From contig CAAEIL010000204.1 in NCBI GenBank assembly GCA_900755985.1, forward strand, positions 1-20,236: a stretch of 20,236 bases of DNA, in the 5' to 3' direction. Below, piece after piece: positions 1 to 6,301 of the stretch. This stretch comes from Bacteroidales bacterium (GTDB taxonomy: Bacteria; Bacteroidota; Bacteroidia; Bacteroidales; Muribaculaceae). Numbering within the stretch: position 1 is the stretch's first letter; the number at the start of each line of letters is the position of its first letter. The notes under the pieces were generated by a model. It was not told the origin of the DNA, searched no databases, and was given only the letters and a program-made list of their open reading frames with translations. The translations under genes and the position numbers were made by a program.

Positions 1-159
1 CCTTTGAAAAGAACATTTGAAAACAGTGTGACTGTCGTGGAATCGATTATCTGGAGCCGTTTCATCCATTTTGGAGTCTTACCGCTCCGGCTGTCCGAGA
101 AAATGACTACTTTTGCGCATGATTTAGATCATGTTTTGGCGAACACAAACTAAATCAAA

Positions 160-196
160 AGCGCTGACTCCTGCAATAGGTGACAGCGCTAATTTT
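160..196 (+). terminator. Possible rho-independent terminator
   Basis: A 7-bp perfect inverted repeat, AGCGCTG (160-166) and CAGCGCT (184-190), encloses a 17-nt loop in which CCT and AGG can extend the pairing after a 3x3 internal loop. It is followed by AATTTTT (190-196). The shape fits an intrinsic terminator reading rightward, perhaps for a gene entering from the left edge. The long loop and short stem keep confidence low. Confidence 0.35.
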
Positions 197-231
197 TCAT
201 CCGCTCAAAAAGTTTTATCGGACAGCAATAA

Positions 232-369
232 TTTTTTTTTGCCGTTCCTCCGCCCGTCCGCACACAAAACCCTCAGGCCGCCCGTCCCGCCGCGCCTCCG
301 TCCGCCGCAGCCCCTGCTTCCGACCCTGACCCCGAGTCCATGGTCACCGCCGCTTTCGGCAACCGCTAA
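232..369 (+). pseudogene. Possible decayed C-terminal gene remnant
   Basis: In frame +1, from a run of nine T (232-240) to the TAA at 367-369, the codons look like real coding sequence. The peptide is rich in Pro and Ala (for example AAAPASDPDPESMVTAAFGNR split by eye into a Pro/Ala linker and a polar end), and third positions are mostly G or C. There is no start codon in this frame: a TAA sits at 229-231. The neighbouring frame (+2) is open from an ATG at 131 through the T run, so a one- or two-base slip in the T tract would join the two into a single product of roughly 80 residues. I do not recognise the family. The repeat cluster begins 12 bp after the stop. It could also be chance composition in a C-rich stretch. 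Confidence 0.28.
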
Positions 370-381
370 GGCCATCAAAAA

Positions 382-635
382 GGTAGTAGGGTAGCAGAGG
401 TAGCAGGCATTTTCCATACATGACGTTGAAGTTGCGTTGTACGTTTTGGTTCGTTACATTAGCCTTAGGGTACTACCTACTACCTTTTCGCCATAACGTG
501 CTGTCGCATAATCAAATAAGTGGTAGTAGGCCATTTTCGGCCTACTACCTTTTGTGTTTTAACTACCTGATTGTCAATGTGCCGACTTTTGCTATGGTAG
601 TAGCTCGCCGCCATCTGTGCCAACTGCCTGCTACC
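382..635. repeat. Cluster of CCTACTACC / GGTAGTAGG repeats
   Basis: At least seven copies of a 9-mer occur in both orientations. They are GGTAGTAGG at 382-390, GGTAGCAGAGGTAGCAGG at 389-407 (two diverged copies), a TACTACC tandem pair at 471-484, GGTAGTAGG at 522-530, CCTACTACC at 541-549, a half copy ACTACC near 562-567, GGTAGTAGC at 596-604 and CCTGCTACC at 627-635. Several copies extend to CTACTACCTTTT (476-488, 541-553, and on the minus strand at 390-378). The outer GGTAGCAGG (399-407) and CCTGCTACC (627-635) are exact reverse complements, so the whole block has dyad character. No gene overlaps it. The role is unknown; possibilities include protein-binding iterons, a replication or recombination site, or a palindromic extragenic element. 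Confidence 0.7.
522..549. repeat. Perfect 11-bp hairpin within the repeat cluster
   Basis: GGTAGTAGGCC (522-532) and GGCCTACTACC (539-549) are perfect reverse complements separated by the 6-nt loop ATTTTC. TTTTGTGTTTT follows on the plus strand. It is built from two head-to-head copies of the 9-mer found elsewhere in the cluster. It could fold in RNA or cruciform DNA, or serve as a dyad binding site. Its terminator potential is modest because no gene clearly feeds into it. Confidence 0.65.
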
Positions 636-699
636 TTTCGGAGGCTGCCGCCGCAAAGGAGGACGGTTTGGGGAAGGCAATGCTTTGGGGGCGGGATGT

Positions 700-741
700 A
701 AAAAGCCGCCGGCGGAACGAGGAGTCTCGGTTGCCGGCGGC
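700..741 (-). terminator. Strong intrinsic terminator of the envelope operon
   Basis: GCCGCCGGC (705-713) and GCCGGCGGC (733-741) form a 9-bp GC-only stem. It is extended by AACGAG pairing with CTCGGTT, with one bulged base. Read on the minus strand, the hairpin begins about 20 nt after the stop codon of the WG-repeat gene and is followed by five T (complement of 700-704). This is a textbook rho-independent terminator for the leftward operon 3650-761. Confidence 0.85.
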
Positions 742-760
742 GGGGTGATGTGTGTTTTGG

Positions 761-1978
761 TTATTTGGTTTGGTAGACGAGTTTGAAGTGGCCTTTTTTG
801 TCAATAAAGCCTTTATAGCCGGTTTTGCCGTCATTTGCAATCATCGTCGCCGGTGCATAGCCTTCTTTCGAGAACGGGCCTACGGAATAGTCAAAGAAGT
901 AACTTTCGTTGCAGGCAGCCCCGTCGACCATCCAACCGGTAAAATGGGCAACTCCGCCGGCATCGTATGTGGGCGAATTAAAGTCTCCGGTGGTGACCTC
1001 TACGGTGCCCAGGTCGCTGAATCCGGTGTTGATTTTATGTACAAGATTCTTGTTCAAGGCCTCGTCAAATATAAAGCAGTATGCGGTGCCATTATGGAAA
1101 GGGGTGCCACGGGTCAAAGTCTTGACTTTTTTGCCCAGGACGTCATAGTAATCCGTCTGGTCGAAACGCTCGCCGGGCGCCGCACATAATCCCGAGTCGT
1201 AGTCCGAGACGTCGGAGTATTTATCCCATTGAGGCTCATAGGCTTTGTTCCCGGACGGGTTTATGAAATACTTGTTTCCCATTTTGTCCTTGACTAATGC
1301 GAGTCCACAATGGAATGAGCGGGCTTCCCTAAACTGTGGTTCGATGACAATATGTCCGGATTCGTCAATATATCCCCACAGATCGTAACCGTCGACTTTG
1401 GTGCAATAGGCACGCAGTCCTTCGCTCAGCGGCGGTGTCGTATTGTTTTTTCCTTCGAATTGAGCGTCCGAAGGATATAGATTCGGAAAAGCGATTTTCA
1501 GGTCGGGGGTTATGTACCGGTATGTAAATTTGTAGCCGTCTTTCACCCTTACGATAGCGAGCGAATCGACAAACTCGGTGGGATATTCCCAGTGGGCCGG
1601 CAGAGCAATCTGTGTGCCGTCAGCCTTGACCAGATAATATGGCGCTTTATAATCATTGCCCGCTTTTTTCACCATCATACCCCACGGGGTCATACGCGGT
1701 ATGGCAGTGACTCCGGGCAAATGCCATCGCGAGTCTGTAAATTTTTGCCCCTGAAGATTATAGAACTGATAGCCGTCGGGGAACTCGCGGGCCCACAGGC
1801 CCTCATATACCGGCGTGACGCCAATAGCCTTGTCGTCATCGGCCTCGGATTGCATGTAAATTGTCATCTCATTTACATAGAAAGGCTCTTTGCGAGTAAT
1901 GTCATCTTCGGCATACGCCGAAAAGCCACCGATTCCGCTCACAAGTAATATAGTGGTTAATAGCAATTTATCTTTCAT
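761..1978 (-). CDS. Secreted WG-repeat protein
   Basis: A 405-residue protein with a clear Sec signal peptide (Lys near the N terminus, a hydrophobic stretch of about 15 residues, probable cleavage after AYA-E near residue 23). The body shows WG-type beta repeats: WGYIDESGHIVIEPQF starts near residue 201, followed by a GLALVKDKMGNKYFINPSG unit. A final GFIDKKGHFKLVY unit sits at the very C terminus. Other repeats are too diverged to place confidently. WG proteins form beta-rich scaffolds of mostly unknown function; this one should act in the periplasm or at the cell surface. It is the last gene of a four-gene operon: its ATG lies two bases after the stop of the YiiX-like gene and a strong terminator follows. 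The WG assignment is good; the role is unknown. Confidence 0.8.
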   Translation of the reverse strand: MKDKLLLTTILLVSGIGGFSAYAEDDITRKEPFYVNEMTIYMQSEADDDKAIGVTPVYEGLWAREFPDGYQFYNLQGQKFTDSRWHLPGVTAIPRMTPWGMMVKKAGNDYKAPYYLVKADGTQIALPAHWEYPTEFVDSLAIVRVKDGYKFTYRYITPDLKIAFPNLYPSDAQFEGKNNTTPPLSEGLRAYCTKVDGYDLWGYIDESGHIVIEPQFREARSFHCGLALVKDKMGNKYFINPSGNKAYEPQWDKYSDVSDYDSGLCAAPGERFDQTDYYDVLGKKVKTLTRGTPFHNGTAYCFIFDEALNKNLVHKINTGFSDLGTVEVTTGDFNSPTYDAGGVAHFTGWMVDGAACNESYFFDYSVGPFSKEGYAPATMIANDGKTGYKGFIDKKGHFKLVYQTK

Positions 1979-1980
1979 TG

Positions 1981-2589
1981 TTATTTATTTTTATGCATAT
2001 TCTTTAGTAAATCGCCGGGATAGATATGCGCTTGCTTTCTTAGGAGCGAGAAGTCATTATGGCCGATAAGTTCGAATGTCGCGACAACCATTTCAGTACA
2101 ATATAATGCAGAAGCATCCTTGTGGTCGAAATCGAAATCGAAAGGCACGCGCGACGTAATAAGAGAGTCAAGACAGCGGCGCAGACGCAGCGTATCGGGA
2201 GCGAATGACGGTCGGACAACATACAGGCAGTACGATCCGTTTTTGGCGAGATACTCCTGAGGTGATTCGGCGACGACCCGTTTCTCGACTGTCGAAGCAT
2301 GTACAAGTCGGACACCGTCGGCAACGCGGACCACAATTCCGCAATGTGAGGGGGTGGAATCGGAAACTTCAAAGTGGCGTGCGCCGGTAAGCGACCTTAC
2401 GGCGACTGACTCCCATGAGTTGCCGACGCTGAAAAAAACGTCACCGGTACGCCAGTCAATGGTGTCAGGCTGCTCGGGTTCGGGACGATAAAGTGCTATG
2501 AAGGCTACCCAAAGTACAAAAATCAATAAAAAGAAAACCGCCAGGCTGACGACTATACGTACCAGCGGCTTTCTTTTTTTACAATCCAT
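1981..2589 (-). CDS. YiiX/YaeF-like permuted papain-fold hydrolase, membrane-anchored
   Basis: 202 residues. Residues 9-34 form one strong transmembrane or uncleaved signal-anchor helix after a basic N terminus. The rest matches the YiiX/YebB-type (DUF830) branch of the NlpC/P60 superfamily. RTGDVFFSVG near 47-56 is the usual N-terminal strand. The catalytic His is probably H82 in PSHCGIVV and the nucleophile Cys probably C164 in ALYCTEMV, in the circularly permuted His-before-Cys order. Relatives are thought to be amidases or thioesterases acting on lipids or peptidoglycan fragments, and the exact substrate here cannot be read. The helix suggests the catalytic domain faces the periplasm. It lies 3 bp after the membrane-protein gene and 2 bp before the WG-repeat gene, so it is co-transcribed. 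Confidence 0.8.
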   Translation of the reverse strand: MDCKKRKPLVRIVVSLAVFFLLIFVLWVAFIALYRPEPEQPDTIDWRTGDVFFSVGNSWESVAVRSLTGARHFEVSDSTPSHCGIVVRVADGVRLVHASTVEKRVVAESPQEYLAKNGSYCLYVVRPSFAPDTLRLRRCLDSLITSRVPFDFDFDHKDASALYCTEMVVATFELIGHNDFSLLRKQAHIYPGDLLKNMHKNK

Positions 2590-2592
2590 ACT

Positions 2593-3012
2593 TTATTTGT
2601 CGGCTTTTTGCCCGATGTATTCGAAAGCCACGCCTGCGGCGGCAAGTAGGAAGTACAGGTACGAACCCCATGCAAACGAGACGCCGGTAGGCAACGCTAT
2701 GGCCAGCAGAATAATAAGGGCCAGTGCTGTCGCAGTCCATATCAGATTTAACTTTGCTTGAAATTTAGCAAGTGCGTTGATAGTAAAAAACTGCAAAAGC
2801 AGTCCGCACACAGGCACCAGAACAAGCAAGACCGTCAGTAGACGGGAGAGGCCGAGACCTTTACCATCGAAAACTATTTTAAGGCCGTTGGCGGTAGTCT
2901 TGCCTAAAAGATCGAATGCCGGGCAAAGAGCGAAGAAAACAAACATCAGCACAGGCAGAACAATGTATATTGTGCGCCAGTTGTTTTCAAGTTGTTTCAT
3001 GAAATCGTTCAT
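2593..3012 (-). CDS. Small integral membrane protein, four helices, unknown function
   Basis: 139 residues, dominated by four hydrophobic segments at roughly residues 15-33, 56-80, 88-107 and 112-132, with short polar connections such as LLGKTTANGLKIVFDGKG. I recognise no family motif. The final polar residues (GQKADK) suggest a cytoplasmic tail. Its position in the operon, 11 bp after the lipoprotein gene and 3 bp before the YiiX-like hydrolase gene, makes it a candidate membrane partner for those two envelope proteins. That is inference from gene order only. Confidence 0.65.
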   Translation of the reverse strand: MNDFMKQLENNWRTIYIVLPVLMFVFFALCPAFDLLGKTTANGLKIVFDGKGLGLSRLLTVLLVLVPVCGLLLQFFTINALAKFQAKLNLIWTATALALIILLAIALPTGVSFAWGSYLYFLLAAAGVAFEYIGQKADK

Positions 3013-3023
3013 TTTGCAGAAAT

Positions 3024-3650
3024 TTACTTTGTTATAAGCATCATGCTTGTGGTTTCAGGATATTCTTTGACGTATTTGTCGTTGAATCTCAGAGATGTGA
3101 ACTTAACAGGCGCTCCGGCGGGAACTACGAGTTTGTCATCTGTGAGTTTGCCTTCGACTTTACCGATTTCGGATGTGAAAAGTTCTTTTCCATCCTTGTC
3201 GTAGCCTGCGAGATACACAATCAGGGTACCTAAGTAAGTATTTTCTTTGGTAATTTCATGTGTTGTCTCGGCTGCTCCGTCGACTTTAAAATTAGGTTCA
3301 AGGTTGCTGCCAAGGAGTTTTTCGAACTCAAGTGTGAGGGGAGTAGTCACTTTGAAAAGGCTGTCGGTTACCTCCAGCTGCTTTCCGTCAAGTTCTTTTG
3401 CGCTCTCTTCGAGTTTTTCAGACCATTTTTCATCGAGTTTTTTACCTTTTTCAATAAATTCGGCTTTTTCGGCCTCAGTCTTGATGTTTTCGGCTTCCTT
3501 TTTGAGTTCATCGCGTTCTGTCATCATTTCGGCATATTCGGAAGTGAGATTTCCGAAAAGGCCTTTTTCCGAACCGCCCGAGCATGATCCCAAGCCCATA
3601 AATGCGATTGCACCGGCTGCGCAGGCAATCATACGAATTGATTTAAACAT
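3024..3650 (-). CDS. Coiled-coil lipoprotein, unknown function
   Basis: 208 residues. The N terminus is a lipoprotein signal peptide with a lipobox ending LGSC (Cys23), followed by SGG. Residues about 38-95 are highly charged (E/K-rich, e.g. ERDELKKEAENIKTEAEK) and should form a long helical or coiled-coil segment. The C-terminal half (about 100-208) looks like a compact beta domain containing YLGTLIVYLAGYDKDGKEL. I know no named family. It should be tethered to a membrane, facing the periplasm or the surface. It is the first gene of the operon that runs down to 761. A candidate promoter lies about 145 bp upstream. Confidence 0.7.
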   Translation of the reverse strand: MFKSIRMIACAAGAIAFMGLGSCSGGSEKGLFGNLTSEYAEMMTERDELKKEAENIKTEAEKAEFIEKGKKLDEKWSEKLEESAKELDGKQLEVTDSLFKVTTPLTLEFEKLLGSNLEPNFKVDGAAETTHEITKENTYLGTLIVYLAGYDKDGKELFTSEIGKVEGKLTDDKLVVPAGAPVKFTSLRFNDKYVKEYPETTSMMLITK

Positions 3651-3794
3651 AGATTTTGAGGTGTTAAATTACAAGGTTAAACTAATAATTATATAAAAGT
3701 GAATGTTATGTTATAAGTCTCAAGGCCGCGAAGAAACCTTTGCCGTCAACGCTGCTGTTTATGACAGAACGACATAAGCTGAAGCCTTACCCGA

Positions 3795-3827
3795 CAAAGG
3801 TAGACAATATAGATCCCGGAGTGGAAA
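3795..3827 (-). promoter_or_regulatory. Candidate Bacteroidota promoter for the envelope operon
   Basis: On the minus strand TACCTTTG (complement of 3795-3802) matches the -7 consensus TAnnTTTG exactly, and TTTC (complement of 3824-3827) lies 21 bp upstream as a weak -33 element. The 5' leader to the lipoprotein ATG would be about 140 nt. The 277-bp gap between the operon and the AraC-type gene contains nothing else I can name. Confidence 0.45.
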
Positions 3828-3927
3828 CATCACGTACAATCGGCGTCACAACAGACGCGAAAAGTTCCTCTTTGTGATGTAACAATTAAGCAACTCGTGT
3901 GTAATAAAAAGTAAAAAGCGCGTTGAA

Positions 3928-4962
3928 TCAAGCATTTGCCGACCCGCGATATTGACCGGGGGTGCAACCGACAATTTTACTGAAAACACGATGGAAAGAC
4001 TGTCGCGAATTGAAACCTGACTGCTCGGCTATGATATCAAGTTTTTCGTTACTCGATTTCAGCAGTGACATAGCGTGGCGAACCCGATATTCATTGACAA
4101 ACTCGAAGAATGTCTTCCCGTGGTTATTGTTGAAGAACTGACTGACATAGGTACGATTTGAATTAGTCATTGCCGAGACGTCCGAAAGTTTAAGCTGAGG
4201 ATTGAGATATATCCTTTCATTCTCAAACAGATTGAGGATGCTCTCTTTCAGAGTCTGTGTATTGTTTTCGGGCAGCATCTCGTTGGTGCCGACTATTATC
4301 GGCTCCTTAAGTTCTTCGATAACAGATTCGTGCCTGTAAATAAAGTAGCATATGAACATCCATATAATCAGCGACCCCATCATATAGACAGTATCAATGA
4401 CATATCCGGGATACAGACAATCTATAATCCACAATGACAGAATGACAAAAAACGAAACGAGTATACTTCGCAGCCAGTTCAGGTCAATATTATCTTCATA
4501 CGAAAATCTCTGTTCGAGCATCTTATGGTATCTGGGGATGGCAAACATAGTCCAAAAAGCGTAATACGAACCATATATTGCCGCCCATATCACATCGAGA
4601 TAATAGAATATACTGCTTTCAGTCAATAATATCAGTATAGGACATAAGACGAACGGAATCTCATGTATCTCCATTGTCCTTATCTTTAACGTTCCCGGGC
4701 GACAGAGTTCTATAAGGATGAAAGCATATATAGGGATAACTATCATATCCGAGGCATTCATACAACGCCACAGCACACTGTCATCAGGGATGTCTGATGA
4801 GAGAAAAAACAGATCCTTTATATATTGCAGACTCATGGTCACCATCAACAAAGCCACAAGTCTCGATAGCATTTCGCGATTTTTATGTATAAAGAACCAT
4901 GTCATCAGGCTGCAAAACATGATGCAAAGTCCATATATAAAGAATAGGTGTTCGATATTCAT
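3928..4962 (-). CDS. AraC-family regulator with membrane-spanning N-terminal domain
   Basis: 344 residues. The N-terminal two thirds contain about six or seven hydrophobic helices (clear ones near residues 5-25, 36-52, 72-86, 103-120, 165-185 and 195-210). A polar linker (about 212-245) leads to an AraC/XylS DNA-binding domain of about 95 residues. In that domain LKLSDVSAMTNSNRTYVSQFF is the first helix-turn-helix and DIIAEQSGFNSRQSFHRVF the second, ending with the family signature VGCTPGQYR. Regulators of this form sense a signal in or across the membrane and act directly on DNA; the ligand is unknown. The gene appears monocistronic, with a -7 box upstream at 5011-5018 and phased repeats further upstream. 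Confidence 0.88.
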   Translation of the reverse strand: MNIEHLFFIYGLCIMFCSLMTWFFIHKNREMLSRLVALLMVTMSLQYIKDLFFLSSDIPDDSVLWRCMNASDMIVIPIYAFILIELCRPGTLKIRTMEIHEIPFVLCPILILLTESSIFYYLDVIWAAIYGSYYAFWTMFAIPRYHKMLEQRFSYEDNIDLNWLRSILVSFFVILSLWIIDCLYPGYVIDTVYMMGSLIIWMFICYFIYRHESVIEELKEPIIVGTNEMLPENNTQTLKESILNLFENERIYLNPQLKLSDVSAMTNSNRTYVSQFFNNNHGKTFFEFVNEYRVRHAMSLLKSSNEKLDIIAEQSGFNSRQSFHRVFSKIVGCTPGQYRGSANA

Positions 4963-5010
4963 TTGAACAGGAATTCAAGTATATGTGTGTAACTAATGAG
5001 GTCAAGAGTA

Positions 5011-5018
5011 CAAAGATA
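5011..5018 (-). promoter_or_regulatory. Promoter -7 element of the AraC-type gene
   Basis: The minus strand reads TATCTTTG (complement of 5011-5018), an exact TAnnTTTG match. Transcription would start near 5004, giving a leader of about 40 nt before the ATG at 4962. No convincing TTTG is seen at the -33 position; a T-rich tract lies there instead. Confidence 0.5.
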
Positions 5019-5090
5019 GCAATTTTTTGAAAAACCGGCCGATGTCTCTTAAAATACCCCGGCATTTTTATCCCAAGGCACAAGGCACAT

Positions 5091-5136
5091 CTTGGAAAGT
5101 CTTGGAAAGTCATTGGAAATTCATTGGAAGTATTGG
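5091..5136. repeat. Helically phased TTGGAA direct repeats
   Basis: Four copies of TTGGAA lie at 5092-5097, 5102-5107, 5113-5118 and 5124-5129, with a fifth partial copy TTGG at 5133-5136. The first two are identical 10-mers (CTTGGAAAGT), and the copies are spaced 10 or 11 bp apart, one helical turn. The array sits between the hemW stop and the AraC-type gene promoter, about 75 bp upstream of the -7 box. Such phasing suits a multimeric regulator binding one face of the DNA, possibly the AraC-type protein itself. It could also be a simple tandem expansion. Confidence 0.65.
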
Positions 5137-5194
5137 TTTTTGTCGGATAGCTTTTCAGCTGTAAGATTCGAATTGCAATCAATACCATGCAGGC

Positions 5195-6292
5195 TCACGG
5201 AAGGAGTTCGCGGATGATGGCGTCTGAGATGAGCCAGTGGCGCTGAGGAATACGCAAGACATTGTCAATGAGTTCGACATGACCCTGAGGCATTGCTGAC
5301 GCGGTCTCAAGCAATGAGTTGCGATAGGATTCGGGGATAAGGCTGAGCGGCAGACCCTCGTCGGTGCGCAACCGTGTAAAAATGATGTCGCCGATGCGTT
5401 CGCTCTCGCTCTCGGGGTCAATAACAGCGGCACTGCGGCCGCTTTTGACAGCGGCAAGCCAACGTCGGGTATCGGACGGATTGTATCGGCGTTGCAAGCC
5501 GTCAAAACTGTGTGCTGCCGGTCCCAGGCCAAGATAAGGTGTCGAGTTCCAGTATGACGAGTTATGATGCGAGTGAAATCCCGGCTTTGCAAAATTAGAA
5601 ATCTCGTAGTGGCGGTATCCGTATCGCATGGCATATTCACATAGCATTTCGTACATGTACGCTACAGTCTCGTCGTCAGTGGGGCTGAGTTTGCCGGATG
5701 CGACACGGGCGCTGAGCCGGGTACCGGGCTCGTAGCTCAGGGCATAAGCCGAAAAGTGCTCGGGCCTGCATTGCATTAGCTGGCGCAGCGTATCATTCCA
5801 GCTTTCAAGATCCTGCAGGGGTAATCCATAAATGAAATCAAGGCTGATATTGTCAAAGCCCGCCTTACGAAGTGAGTCAAACGCCTCCAAAGCACCGGAA
5901 GCGCTGTGACGGCGACCGACATAACTCAACTCCTCGTCATTGAAACTTTGTACGCCCATGCTTATGCGATTTACGCCAAGCTCAATCCAGCAGCGTGCTT
6001 TGTCAACGGTGACGTCCTCGGGATTGACCTCGATGGTGAATTCTTCGATATTGTCGCGGGGAACAGGCTCAATTGCACAGGCAAGTTGTCGGGGACTGAG
6101 TACAGAAGGTGTGCCGCCGCCGACATAGAGCGTGCGTACAAGCCGGTCGTCCGATTCGTCGCAACGCAACTTATATTCTGCGGCAATGGCACTGCAGATG
6201 TCGTCGGCAAGCACGGCCGAGGGCTGCGAATAGAAGTCACAATAGGCGCACTTGGAGTGACAGATTGGGATATGTATATATACTCCGGCCAT
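5195..6292 (-). CDS. hemW: Heme chaperone HemW (radical SAM, HemN-like)
   Basis: 365 residues, the normal length for HemW. The radical SAM [4Fe-4S] ligands are C11, C15 and C18 in CHSKCAYCDFYS. GGGTPS follows as the SAM-binding glycine motif. Further family motifs are MGVQSFNDEELSYVGRRHS, DFIYGLP, and EISNFAKPGFHSHHN with YWNSTPYLGLGPAAHSF. The CX3CX2C-D form without the extra HemN Cys, and the short N terminus, fit HemW rather than true coproporphyrinogen dehydrogenase. HemW binds heme and delivers it to membrane targets; it is often mis-annotated as HemN. The gene starts 9 bp after the AddB-like stop and is probably co-transcribed with it. Confidence 0.93.
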   Translation of the reverse strand: MAGVYIHIPICHSKCAYCDFYSQPSAVLADDICSAIAAEYKLRCDESDDRLVRTLYVGGGTPSVLSPRQLACAIEPVPRDNIEEFTIEVNPEDVTVDKARCWIELGVNRISMGVQSFNDEELSYVGRRHSASGALEAFDSLRKAGFDNISLDFIYGLPLQDLESWNDTLRQLMQCRPEHFSAYALSYEPGTRLSARVASGKLSPTDDETVAYMYEMLCEYAMRYGYRHYEISNFAKPGFHSHHNSSYWNSTPYLGLGPAAHSFDGLQRRYNPSDTRRWLAAVKSGRSAAVIDPESESERIGDIIFTRLRTDEGLPLSLIPESYRNSLLETASAMPQGHVELIDNVLRIPQRHWLISDAIIRELLP

Positions 6293-6301
6293 AAATTATT
6301 G

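Larger units (their letters stand above)
1..760. other. Gene-poor left flank (no intact gene)
   Basis: No complete convincing gene is visible here. Frame +1 is open from the left edge to a TAA at 151-153, about 50 codons, which could be the tail of a gene starting outside the window but is also compatible with chance. A short palindrome CATGAT-TTAG-ATCATG lies at 118-133. The stretch also contains a terminator-like hairpin (160-196), a coding-like but frame-broken segment ending at 369, a cluster of CCTACTACC-type repeats (382-635), and the terminator of the minus-strand operon (700-741). The mix of a broken frame and repeats suggests an accessory or decayed region; that reading is inference. 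Confidence 0.6.

Noticed and set aside
1..153. Open frame +1 from the left edge, about 50 codons, as a partial gene.
   Set aside because: It has no recognisable motif, and an open stretch of this length at an edge is easily chance; mentioned only in the flank description.
471..553. TACTACCTTTT copies read as TAnnTTTG promoters.
   Set aside because: TACCTTTT lacks the final G at the right position, and no gene follows on the plus strand.
382..635. CRISPR array.
   Set aside because: Repeats are only about 9 bp, lie in both orientations and have irregular spacing; no cas gene is present.
3024..3650. Assigning the coiled-coil lipoprotein to a named family.
   Set aside because: Only a lipobox and charged helices are visible; these do not identify a family.
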